DNA from: Luidia sarsii
Taxonomy: Eukaryota; Echinodermata; Asteroidea; Paxillosida; Luidiidae
DNA: 64,000 nt
NCBI GenBank assembly: GCA_949987565.1
Contig: OX465103.1
Span: 27,803,862 to 27,867,861 of the forward strand
Direction of reading: 5' to 3'
The position numbers were made by a program, and so were the translations under genes. The notes beneath the pieces were generated by a model. That model did no database searches. It had not been told where the DNA came from and saw nothing but the letters and a program-made list of their open reading frames with translations. Positions 23,040 through 32,990 of this stretch are shown here, piece after piece. The first letter of the stretch is position 1, and the number at the start of each line of letters is the position of its first letter.

Positions 23040-23510
23040 GGCAGTTAATGGTTAAATGCAAAGATTAGTTGACTATTTGGGAGGCCACCATCTAAGGGCT
23101 GGATAGCTCAGATGGTAAGAGTGCTGGTGTGCCAAAGACTAGTTGACTATTTGGGAGGCCACCATCTAAGGGCTGGATAGCTCAGATGGTAAGAGTGCTG
23201 GTGTGCCAAAGACTAGTTGACTATTTGGGAGGCCACCATCTAAGGGCTGGATAGCTCAGATTGTAAGAGTGCTGGTGTGCCAAAGACTAGTTGACTATTT
23301 GGGAGGCCACCATCTAGGGCTGGATAGCTCAGATTGTAAGAGCGCTGGTGTGCCAAAGACTAGTTGACTATTTGGGAAGGCCACCATCTAAGGGCTGGAT
23401 AGCTCAGATGGTAAGACTAAGGTTGGGTGCTGATACGCAAAGTAAGATGTCTCGAGTTTAGGTCAAGGTCCAGCCAAAGATTTTGAGTCCTTTTTTTTTC
23501 TTCAAAAATC
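23040..23510 (+). repeat. Five tandem copies of a SINE 5' half, ending in a full SINE
   Basis: The block GACTAGTTGACTATTTGGGA, GGCCACCATCTAAGGGCTGG, ATAGCTCAGATGGTAAGAG, TGCTGGTGTGCCAAA repeats five times at about 76-78 bp. Only the last copy continues to the B-box region (TCGAGTTTAGGTCAAGGTCC) and the SINE tail. The A box is amplified without its B box. Confidence 0.8.
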
Positions 23511-24189
23511 TTATATCGATTATGAATTTGTGATTTTGTTTTCTTTAAAGATTAATGTGATGGCAAAAGTTCCGATTTGTGCAGTCAGAATTTTCTAGAA
23601 GTCATAAAACAAGTGCTCTATTATCCTACGTCATAGGAAAGATATTGGGTTGGATGGATACTTGCTACTTTTTTAAATGACAAGCTTTTGCCAGGAAAAC
23701 AAATGTGGTTTGTTGCTGAATGATTATTCTAAATGCTTAACATCGACGATAACGCTTCATATCTTGGTAATAAAGATCCTATGAAATGCACAATATTTAT
23801 GGGTTGTTGTCTTTATAATTAAGGTATTCTCCTAGAAAATGAAGTTATAAAAATGGTGCAATCCCCTGAATGACAAAATTGGCCTCAGATTTACAAAACA
23901 AACCTTATTGGGTCTGGTTTCGTATAGTCTTCTCATTTTCCTTTAAAAAATGTCATGGTAGATTTGAAACTTGTCCTTGTTTAAAATTTGTCATTAGCAA
24001 TGAAATGATCCCATCACTCTTGTTTCCAAATATCAAGTATCAATTGATGGATCCAATCTCAATTAATATTCGCTTGTTCAACTTGCTGAATAATTTTCTA
24101 AAAAATAAAATCCATGTCACTTGACATCAAAGACACTTCACAAGCAATAGATGTAAACAATCAAGATGAGTGCGTTCAAGTTTCCTGGG

Positions 24190-24316
24190 ACTAGTCCGAA
24201 TAACTTGGACCCTTACAATCGCCTTTGTTTTAAATTTTGAGGGGGTTGGGCGCCCGAACCCACTCAAAATAAAAAAATAAAAAAACGATTGTAAGGGTCC
24301 AAGTTACTTGGACTAT
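24190..24316. mobile_element. Palindromic TIR element with ACTAGTCCGAATAACTTGGA ends
   Basis: The left arm (ACTAGTCCGAATAACTTGGA, CCCTTACAATCG) is complementary to the right arm (CGATTGTAAGGGTCCAAGTT, ACTTGGACTA), with an ATTTTGAGGGGGTTGGGCG interior. The same ends occur at 35.7, 52.5, 53.7 and 54.1 kb. Confidence 0.75.
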
Positions 24317-24956
24317 CCTGGGTCATCTACCCTCGACAGCCCTGGGTTGCTCTGACGTCACCCTTGGCTGACCCTTGGTTGACCTGTCTAGTTCCCAGAA
24401 TCCACTCAGAGCTGAAACCACTGTCAGCCATTTTAGCACTCCCATGTTTGCCAGCCTTGTTCCCAGGGCCTATTGACTCACTCGTTCATAGCAAATGTAA
24501 AGGCGATAGCGACGAGGGCGTGCATTAGATGCTTTATGATTATGGACTGCGTACGTGCACTGAACAATGGGAAACAACTGCAGGTGATCTCAAGATACCG
24601 AGCTCGTCGTTGGGGGCGCTACAGCTAATTTCACTACTGGTCGGTTCCTCCATGGTTGTAACTCGTACTAATACTAAAAAGTAATAGTATTTTCAAGCAA
24701 AGACTCGGGTTCGTTTGGACTACGTACAACTCAATTCAAGAGATGATCGGTTTGCCATTCTGACTTCCAGGCGATACCGAGACGGGAAGGGAGGGTGCGA
24801 GGATACGTCCAACCAGGATTCAGTAAGTTACGACAAATCTTCTCTGTTTATTCTGTATATTATGGCGCGTTGTGCTGCCTGTATTACCACGTGCAGACAC
24901 GTGGTAATAAAGGCAGCAAAGGCTACATGTGATGATTAGGGCCCATTCGCAACCAC

Positions 24957-25130
24957 GGCTGTTGCTCTGGCTCACGCTATGGCTATGGCTCTGGCTGTGG
25001 TTCAGGCCCTAGCTATATATGGCTCTCGCTGAGTAAAATATAAAAAAGATGCAACATCTAAGAAAAAACACAAGTTGTATTTTCAAGCTGTAGACGACGA
25101 GGAGGAAGTCTGAGCCTGAGTCCAAGCCGT
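24957..25130. mobile_element. GGCTCTGGCT inverted-repeat element, second copy
   Basis: GGCTGTTGCTCTGGCTCACG at the left, AGTCTGAGCCTGAGTCCAAG at the right, and an interior ACACAAGTTGTATTTTCA match the element at 2580-2762. Confidence 0.5.
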
Positions 25131-25607
25131 GGTTTCATCGCGCAGCATTCTGGGAATAGGTTGGCCTATGTTCAAATCGTTCATATTTTGTCAATGGTAA
25201 ACGATCGCAATCATTGCAATCCCCAAATACATCCACGGACCTCGTTCGTTTAATAAACATTCTGCGCACACGATGCCCGCGTTTTTTTCAAACTGTCAGG
25301 CGCCATGTTTGTGTTGTGACGTCATAACACCCGGTCAGACAACAGAGACACACTTGCCAGGCTAGGGACACGGAGTATCACGTGATAGCTATACTCGATG
25401 ACGTGCCATGAATTGAAGATCAAAGTCTGCTCTCCCATTTTGTTTTTGTAAAACTATATAGAACCGAAAATTATCATTTAGCGCCAGATAATTGAGAGGT
25501 AATAATAAGAAATAAGGAATTGAGAGAAAAATCTGACGGTCAAAGTCAGTTTTATTTTTGTTCACTCACGACCTAAACCATTATAATACAACACGATACA
25601 ATGGAAT

Positions 25608-26072
25608 ACAATGTAGTCGATGATGTAAAACGTGTCTATAGGTCTATTGTTATGCAATGTAGTGTATCAGTCTAAAACGTGTCTATTGTTATGCAATATA
25701 GTGTATGGATGTAAAACGTGTCTATAGGGGAGTCTTTTGTTATGCAATGTAGTGTATCGATCTAAAACGTATATATAGGTCTATTGTTATGCAATGTAGT
25801 GTATCGATCTAAAACGTATCTATAGGTCTATTGTTATGCAATGTAGTGTATCGATCTAAAACGTATCTATAGGTCTATTGTTATGCAATGTAGTGTATCG
25901 ATCTAAAACGTATTTATAGGTCTATTGTTATGCAATGTAGTGTATCGATCTAAAACGTGTCTATAGGTCTATTACTATCCAATGTAGTGTATCGATCTAA
26001 AACGTGTCTATAGGTCTATTGTTATGCAATGTAGTGTATCAATTTAAAACGTGTCTATAGGTCTATTGTTAT
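25608..26072. repeat. 45-bp tandem repeat, about ten copies
   Basis: Units of GTCTATAGGTCTATTGTTAT, GCAATGTAGTGTATCGATC, TAAAAC repeat at about 45 bp with single-base changes (TCGATC or TCAGTC; GTGTC or GTATC). No long ORF runs through it. Confidence 0.85.
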
Positions 26073-26429
26073 GTTCCGTTCTTTTCTTTTCTGGTTTCTT
26101 CCATCCCGTTATATTCTGTTCTGGTCTGTCTTCTGAAAGTGATTGTGTTTTTCTCTATGCCATCTGGGCGCAAATTATACAAATCAAGGATATGCCAACC
26201 ATCATCGCTGAAATGACAAAAATAATCAAAATCGGTAGCAATATTGAACATTCGTTAAGCAATTAGCAGTCGATTGACAGGTAACGAGTGAAACATAGCA
26301 TTAGAAATAATCACTTCAGTGCATGGGACCAACATTAAATTGATTTATGATTACAGTAATTTGCAAAAATGATGGAAACTGCTTATTGACTAAAATGAAT
26401 AAAAGGCGAATAATTATAAAGAATAAGGA

Positions 26430-26475
26430 GGGCCTTTCTGAAAGGTCCTTCTGGGTTCGAAACGTCGGTTACTCC
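26430..26475 (+). repeat. Hammerhead-like dispersed repeat, divergent copy
   Basis: GGCCTTTCTGAAAGGTCC, a short loop, GGGTTCGAAACGTCGG. The GAAACGTC block is kept; stem II pairing is weaker than in the consensus. Confidence 0.45.
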
Positions 26476-27172
26476 GATTTTTTTTATTTATTAAAACGGT
26501 TACATAACATAATGAGTAAGCTACCTTAGCTGGTGTTATCCCTTTAATCACTGATATTCAAATGTATGCTAATTAATCAATTTAACTCAGGCTGGATTCG
26601 AACTTGCGACTTCTGCTTGGTAGAGCAGATATCTTCTGGGCAGGCAATCGTACAAAGCACTGAGCTTGCGTGCTATGTCTACGCCGAATAGGAAAACCCT
26701 CTTCGAATTTGTTTTCCATCAACGGAAAATCATTTTATATATCATGAACAAAATGTGAAGTAATTATTAAGGGTTAACCTACAACCAGTGAAAATGATTC
26801 CATAAATGAAATGCTATTACGTGTCCACACAAATAATATGAAAGCCTTTCAAGTTTGACTATTATTTACTTTATGTGCACTACCCATTATTAGACTGTGA
26901 TGGACAGAATCGTATCCATCCCTCGCTATTTACTTCATGACGGACTCGGTAGATACAAACATTGAACACAAACTTCTCCGTACTCAGTAGCTTTACTTCA
27001 ACACCCAATCAAGACCGAATCCAACATTAAGTGTTCACTACGAAGTGCAATGTGTCGCGAGCAGGGTTTGCATCAAGAGCTATAAAATAATACGACTGTG
27101 TATAATTATAATCACATGACAAAGGGTGCGCTGGAATTGGGCTTACACAGACACAAGCACAGCGTGGTAATA

Positions 27173-30100
27173 CTACATGTTTCGACGATAATCGGTCATA
27201 CAGATGAAACGGTAGTAGGGGGTAGCCGTTCCGTCTTCTCTGTTTAGATAAGAGATCTTGTTACCGTAGGGAACGTAGAAACCTTGAGGAACATGTGACA
27301 AAAGTAAGGAAAGTCGGGGAAATTAGAAAGGACTAACTTTTAGTAAAATGTCAAGCGTGTCAAACATGAAGATGATAGCTTGCTAACGTTTCTCTCTTTT
27401 TTAATAAAAAGGAAGAGACTTAATTAAGGTGATATACAAAAATGTTGCAAACTGCTTGATGACTAAAATTACTATAATGCAAATCTTAAGATTTAGTGGG
27501 CCTGACGAAAAAAATTAAGAGAATATACAGGGATGAGAGAGTGAGGACTTTTCTCAAACGCAAAGACAGAGGGATTGGGAAGAGGCGATAGTATAGCGCA
27601 CCAATGCATTATATTTATTTCAAGTTTTAGCATTTAAGTCAATCAGCAGCTTGGAATCTTTTTTATTTAAGAAGATTATTTTTTGTTATGGTAACGCTTT
27701 TCTGGTACCAAGAATGACAAGAAAGCCCTGGAATGTTTTGTTTGTCTAGACCCTAGACCTACCTGCATCAGTGTGATCACTGTAGGCAACGCTGCCGCTT
27801 CCCACTGTGGATAAATAGAAACCAGTCAAAATTATTATACTTGGGGAAGATTTTGATTTAATCAGGTCGGTTTGTAAACATTTGCTTCGATTTGTTTTAC
27901 AATAGTTTTGTGGGATTTTTTTTTCAAAAAGGGACTTTTTTCGTCTTTAGACCAAGACTTTCATTAGATTATTTCTGTTTTGATATTTTGTTGTATTTTC
28001 TGTTAGGCCTGTCTGGTGTTGTTCAGTTCCTCATACACTTTCTGCTTTATTAGGTCTATTTCGATTCCGTATGACGTTTTTTTTTTTCATTTGGTTCAGT
28101 TGGGAGTTTGGTGAATTTGATTCGTGGACTACTGTACCTCGAAAAATGTTTACTTCAACGGATTGGTCCATGTCATCAGACGTAGCAACGCATGTGATGA
28201 CGTCACCTTCTTTTCCTCGCCAGTAAGATTTACTGAGAGTCAGAACCGACTGGCCTACACAGGCCGATATATCGCTGCTATTCGTGTCGTACTTGTCCTC
28301 GACCATCGTGTCCGAGTCTAATACGACCGTGCGGTTTCCTTTGGAGTGCAGCTTCCAAGATATGGAGACGCCCGTGGGTGCGCTAGCTGTGCAAACAAAG
28401 CGATGAGTAGTCGGCTCGCCTGTGCTCACTTGTCCAAGGCTTCGTATCTTCAATCTCCAATCTAAAAATAAAAATAACAAACAAATTTTGCGAAAAAAGC
28501 GAAGAAAACGTGACCGTGACTCAGCCCTCTAACCGAAGCGCTATGTTCGTTAAACCAGGTATGTGGTTCAAGTCCAGTCTAGTCAGTTTATCTGCTATTT
28601 TCCTAGTTATCATTTCCCTCGTTTGAAAATCGGGATTTCGTTCCATTTTAGGGTGTATTTGAGCACATACCGTCCGAGTGAATGGCTCTATGTAGACTCC
28701 CTCTGGAACATTGTTTTCAAGAGACCCACAGAATGATGCCTACTCGGTGTCTTCGTATACACCGCCAATGTTGGCTTCCGTTTCTGCCGAAACTATAGGC
28801 CCTACATAAAGGCCCTATCATCATTGGTCAAAGTCAGAGGTTTGCCACTGACAATTTGTGTGTTTAACTACGAAAAATTCCCAAAAAGTAATCCTGTGAA
28901 GGTTTTAGTTCAAAATAATAGTGCTCTGAGAAAGTAGAAGAAATAGTTTAAATTATTACTTGCGAGTTTGAGTGAAGATTTCTCGAGAAGTACAGAAAAC
29001 GACCCTTTGGTTGTATTTTATGTCTTCGATATTCGTAGAACATAAATGGATGCTTAATATGAAAGTTCAGTCCTCTGCATTCCTGTTAAATCACCGAGGA
29101 ATGCACTTTGGACTGGAGGCATATTTTCAAGGACGCGATATTATTCTTTGTGCTTACCTTGGGAGCCGCATTGGTAGAGGTTGTTGATTTCAATTTGTGT
29201 CAGTTTACCATCGATCACGGCCAGGTTGCTGAAAGCCGACTCAGTCCCGTACAGGACAAAGTCCTCCGACCTGTTGTTCAAATTTGGATAGGTGTTATGA
29301 CTTCCAAGCATGAGCTTATTGCAGTCAGCACCTCGGTTCATAGGTAAAGTCGTGATAGCGTCATCAGGCTGCAATTTGCTGTTCACGTATAGCTGAGCAG
29401 ACACATCGGTGTTATTTAGAGTGACGGTGGCCAACAGATGAAACCATTTGTTCAGAGGGATATCACTTGCATTGAACTCCTGTCTCCAGGCCTTGCCAAT
29501 GGACTTACTTCCAAACCGAAGGAAGAACGTTTCCTCAATGTCGTTCGAAGTCGCATTACCGCTTCTCTCGTAACCGAAAACCACGCATCCTCTTTCACGC
29601 AGCTTAGCACCGTTTGACAGTAGTAGGTTATCGACTTCCACACGCTCATAATCGGGTTCGTTTATCTTCATCCAAAGGGACCAAGTCACTACGTTAGATT
29701 CACATTCATCCAGATTAGTGGCACAACTCTCGTCCCATGATCCAATCTTAATCTGCCTGCCTTCAATGGCATGAATAGCGCACTTGGGCTCCACCACACT
29801 TGGACCAAGAACCATTCTGTTGTTCCATTTATTGTCCGAGTGTACAGCGCGCACTTCGCTGCATGGTTTCGTGAAGTCATTTTCATCCACATCTTCTCGA
29901 AGAGCATCGAAATGTAGGAACTCTAAGCCGTGGCTGTCTGTGTTTGACCGAACACGAAACGAAAGGAAAGTAAGGAGAATAACTTGATCAAATAAACCCA
30001 GAAATGATATTCAGAAGTCAATGTTTGTCCTATCAGTTAAAACAACAATGTGCTTACTGACCTCAATCTCAAAATCCCCAATTCTAACAATGTAGACGGC

Positions 30101-31190
30101 CGTGATGTCTATCTTAGTAATAGCTTTCACAACCGCAGAATGAATTTGGAAAACAAACAAATTGTTCCTGCTAGGATCGAAACGTCAGGTCCACTAAATT
30201 TGGAGATTTCCATTTTGGTAATGTTTTAGTCGGTAAGCAGTTTGCAACATTTTTGTATATCACTCAATTTGTTTTGCAAATATCAAATAATTATGTGATG
30301 GCCCGACGTTTCGATCCTAGCTGGACCTGTCCCAAAGGCAGAAGAGTCCAGCTAGGATCGAAACGTCAGGCCCTCATAATTTTTGATAATTTAATTCTGG
30401 TCTTTTTAGTCAGTGAGCAGTTTGCAACATGTTTGCATAATACACCGATTGCGCGACCACCGTTTATAATTATGCCATCACGTGACTGTGGGTATTTTTT
30501 CATCTCATTTGGTACAGAGCAGCGATGGAAATTATACAGAGAAGAATTCCAAATAATGTATGCAATTGATAAAGTATAGGGGTCCAAATCGCAGGATCTT
30601 TTCACAAGACCTTTATTAAAAGTCATGCTATTTAAAATCAACATATTCGACGATAACGGGACGGGTTGTGAAAGGAAAGACAGCTCAACAATTTTGAACA
30701 TCGACAGAATTGCCCAATGGATCCTGAAAATGATGGAAAAAGATTTGATTTTCTGAAATCCATTCACCTTTTCTAATCTTACAACAACCAGGTGAGCAGT
30801 ACACTGTACTGGTTAACAGTTCAGGTGAAAATGGGGCACTGACATTTGCCGTAAAAAGTCTATGAACTTACCGGGTTTTCCTCTCGAATTATCTGCCAAC
30901 CAGATGAATGCGTCTGAGCTGGACAATTTTCTGATGTCATAAAGAAACTTGACCAGAAAACGTAATTCATTCAGATAGGTGATATCTACCATAGCCGTGG
31001 TTCCTCGCAATAGTGTCTCGTACTGGCAAAATAACTTGGAGTCATTGAATTGTTCTAGTGTGGCAAAATATCGGTAACAGTGACCATCGAATTCAGTCCA
31101 TTGAAACGGACACGGTGAACACTTCCCCTGACTGTCGACAAATGTCGCCTGAAAGGTTAACAGGATCACCATGGTAACAATGGCCGCCAT
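27173..31190 (-). CDS. Secreted C-type lectin / LamG-like / Ig protein, 5 exons, 524 aa
   Basis: This appears to be a secreted recognition or adhesion protein. Minus-strand exons: 30872-31190, 29158-29937, 28138-28461, 27763-27804, 27173-27282, all GT-AG and all phase 1, total 525 codons with stop. Residues 1-20 are a signal peptide (IVTMVILLTFQATFVDS). Residues 24 to about 165 are a C-type-lectin-like domain: CSPCPFQW..F.GHCYRYF, a FIWLAD match to the WIGL position, WNN, and closing PCSEV/PKCAI cysteines. Residues about 170-360 look like a concanavalin/LamG sandwich (WSLWMKI, WFHLLATV, LMLGSHN). Residues 367-474 are an Ig-like domain (FVCTA, ISWKL, DVITCVAT). A 14-residue microexon and a tail (GFYVPYGNKISYLNREDG...) end the protein with no membrane segment. 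Reading through the donor at 28137 would give an alternative end at 28031. Function is inferred from domains only; calcium and sugar ligand residues of the lectin are not evident. Confidence 0.85.
30164..30267 (+). repeat. Hammerhead-like dispersed repeat in intron 1 of the lectin gene
   Basis: TTCCTGCTAGGATCGAAACG followed by TCAGGTCCAC and the family tail to TATATCACTC. The 5' box and half of stem II are missing. Confidence 0.6.
30300..30445. repeat. Head-to-head pair of hammerhead-like repeats
   Basis: A minus-strand copy (complement of GGCCCGACGTTTCGATCCTA, GCTGGACCTGTCCCAAAGGC) abuts a plus-strand copy (GTCCAGCTAGGATCGAAACG, TCAGGCCC). Both use the variant stem II GGTCCA-GC-TAGGATC. The pair forms an inverted repeat with the tail on the right. 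Confidence 0.65.
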
Positions 31191-31314
31191 GTTTATTTTT
31201 CAACGCTGTTGAGTTTCTTTGAATAGTCGACAGACACGGAGCATGAATGATATAATAGTTGAGTGTATTCGTACCGAACGCACTGCAAGTGAACTGAAAT
31301 TGAAGAGTTGCGCG

Positions 31315-31324
31315 CCTTTATATA
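31315..31324 (-). promoter_or_regulatory. TATA box of the lectin/LamG/Ig gene
   Basis: On the minus strand TATATAAAGG lies about 125 bases upstream of the ATG at 31190. A start site near 31290 would give a short 5' UTR of about 95 bases, typical of an inducible or tissue-specific promoter. Confidence 0.6.
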
Positions 31325-32990
31325 TAGCATGCATCTGCTGAAACTAATAATTATGAAAAACACAAGCCAGGGGAAGCTGAGTTGTATCCAGTGAGTGCTT
31401 AGTTTAATCTAAGTAACGGTGTTTACACGACACTCATCAATACAGACTTGTTGGAGGTCACTCTAAAGGTATTTAGGCTTGAAAATGGCGTGCGTGACTG
31501 TTTTGAAGTTCCACTTCGTTTTCCCGAAATAGATTTTAATTAATACACTTAATGAAAAAAATCGAGAAAGAAAATAAAATCAAGACACCGCCAAATAAAT
31601 TGTGACTGCCGTTAAAGTTGTTTTGAACGCCCGTTTGCCGAGGTGGAATTATTTTCGGTAAAGTAGGGCTATCGAGTAGAGAGAAATCCTTCAAGGTGAA
31701 AGTTATTTAGAATCCTTGTGTTGTGAAACACATGGTCATTTCTAATGGCTACTCCATTATTGGCGCGTGCTTTTATCGAGAGAACGATAAGCTGATCGGC
31801 GAGTGTCTATAAGTAAGCTTCTTAGTAAAAACCGCTTTAGTATTCGCCATTGACAAGAAGCATTGTGTAGTTGTTGCTGAAATCTTTGTCCTTCAAACCA
31901 CCAGCATATTCTAAAAATAATTATTGTAATACTGTTTGATGCACGATTGCAAAATCTTCAACAAACACTTGAATTTCACTCTTTTTCCCTTTCAAAATTT
32001 GTTTGGCGATGTCGTGACGGGATTCCGCCTCTCTCTAATAATATTATACATCTAGTCTAAAGAAGCTTACCAAGTACGATAAAATATGGAGTTGAATTCT
32101 TCAATTTTACTTGTTACGAAATAATTAAACCTTCACTTTTTTGTTCTCCTTCTTTGACAAACACTACTGATATAAAAGAGTTTATTTTGTTTGTTTGTTA
32201 CGATTATTTTTGTTCATAAGATATCCTTTTGCCTTCACTGCTATGCCAAAATCACACACTTCTGACAATTACACTTGGAACACGTAGAGCAAAAAGTGTT
32301 ACAGACCAAATGACAGGCAAGGATTGGCAAACAATTGGTTTGCTTTTCTAGGTCAACTGTTAGGTCAATCAATCAATCAAGTAATCAATCAATCAATCAA
32401 GTAATCAATCAATCGATCAATCAGCTGACAGACCTACCGACCTACCGACCTAGCGACTGATCGATCAGTCAGTCAGTCAGTCAGTCAGTCAGTCAGTCAG
32501 TCAGTCAGTCAGTCAGTCAGTCAGTCAGTCAGTCAGTCAGTCAGTCAGTCAGTCAGTCAGTCAGTCAGTCAGTCAGTCAGTCAGTCGGTCAGTCAGTCGG
32601 TCAGTCGGTCGGTCGGTCGGTCGGTCGGTCGGTCGGTCGGTCGGTCGGTCGGTCGGTCGGTCGGCCGGTCAGTCAATCAGTCAGTCATACAGTCAGTCAA
32701 TCAATCAACCCATCAATCAATCTGTCAACCAATCAATCAATCAAATCGTTTTCCTTTAACATGAATATAATGCTTTGACTTTTCTCCTAATATTTAAGTG
32801 TATTACATTTCACGACATTTAATTGATTAAAATCTATCGAATCGATGACAAAAAGCAGAAGTGGTTCACGGAATGCACAAATACACATCGATCTATTCTT
32901 AAATATCACAGTTGATGATTATCTTCTCATAAGATGCCAAAAGATATTTTACATTGTGTCTTGCTTTGAGCGAGTGATAGTCATATGAGT
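31325..32990. other. Intergenic sequence between the lectin promoter and the discoidin gene 3' end
   Basis: AT-rich with no supported exon. TTTATT at 32182 (AATAAA on minus) is a possible polyadenylation signal for the discoidin gene. The right part is the microsatellite at 32360-32745. Confidence 0.45.
32360..32745. repeat. (TCAA)n-(TCAG)n-(TCGG)n-(TCAA)n compound microsatellite
   Basis: A block of TCAA units changes to about 33 TCAG units (32464-32585), then to about 17 TCGG units (to 32665), and back to TCAG and TCAA. The phase stays in register across the changes, consistent with spreading of single-base variants through slippage. Confidence 0.9.

Larger units (their letters stand above)
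22844..27172. other. Intergenic repeat block between two convergent genes
   Basis: Besides the SINE array, the palindromic elements and the 45-bp array, there is a CpG-richer stretch at about 24.3-25.4 kb. It holds an ORF at 24715 that ends near a possible donor (TTCA|GTAAGT), but no following exon could be assigned. A tRNA-like remnant lies at about 26575-26660 (minus). Confidence 0.5.

Noticed and set aside
24715..24939. 74-codon ORF ending near a donor in a CpG-richer region
   Set aside because: No partner exon, no recognisable domain; left as unassigned sequence.
28031..28137. Ig exon reading on to a stop at 28031 as the protein end
   Set aside because: The donor CGAG|GTACAG in phase 1 joins two further exons with matching phase; the read-through part is Asn/Lys-rich and looks intronic. 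Kept only as an alternative.
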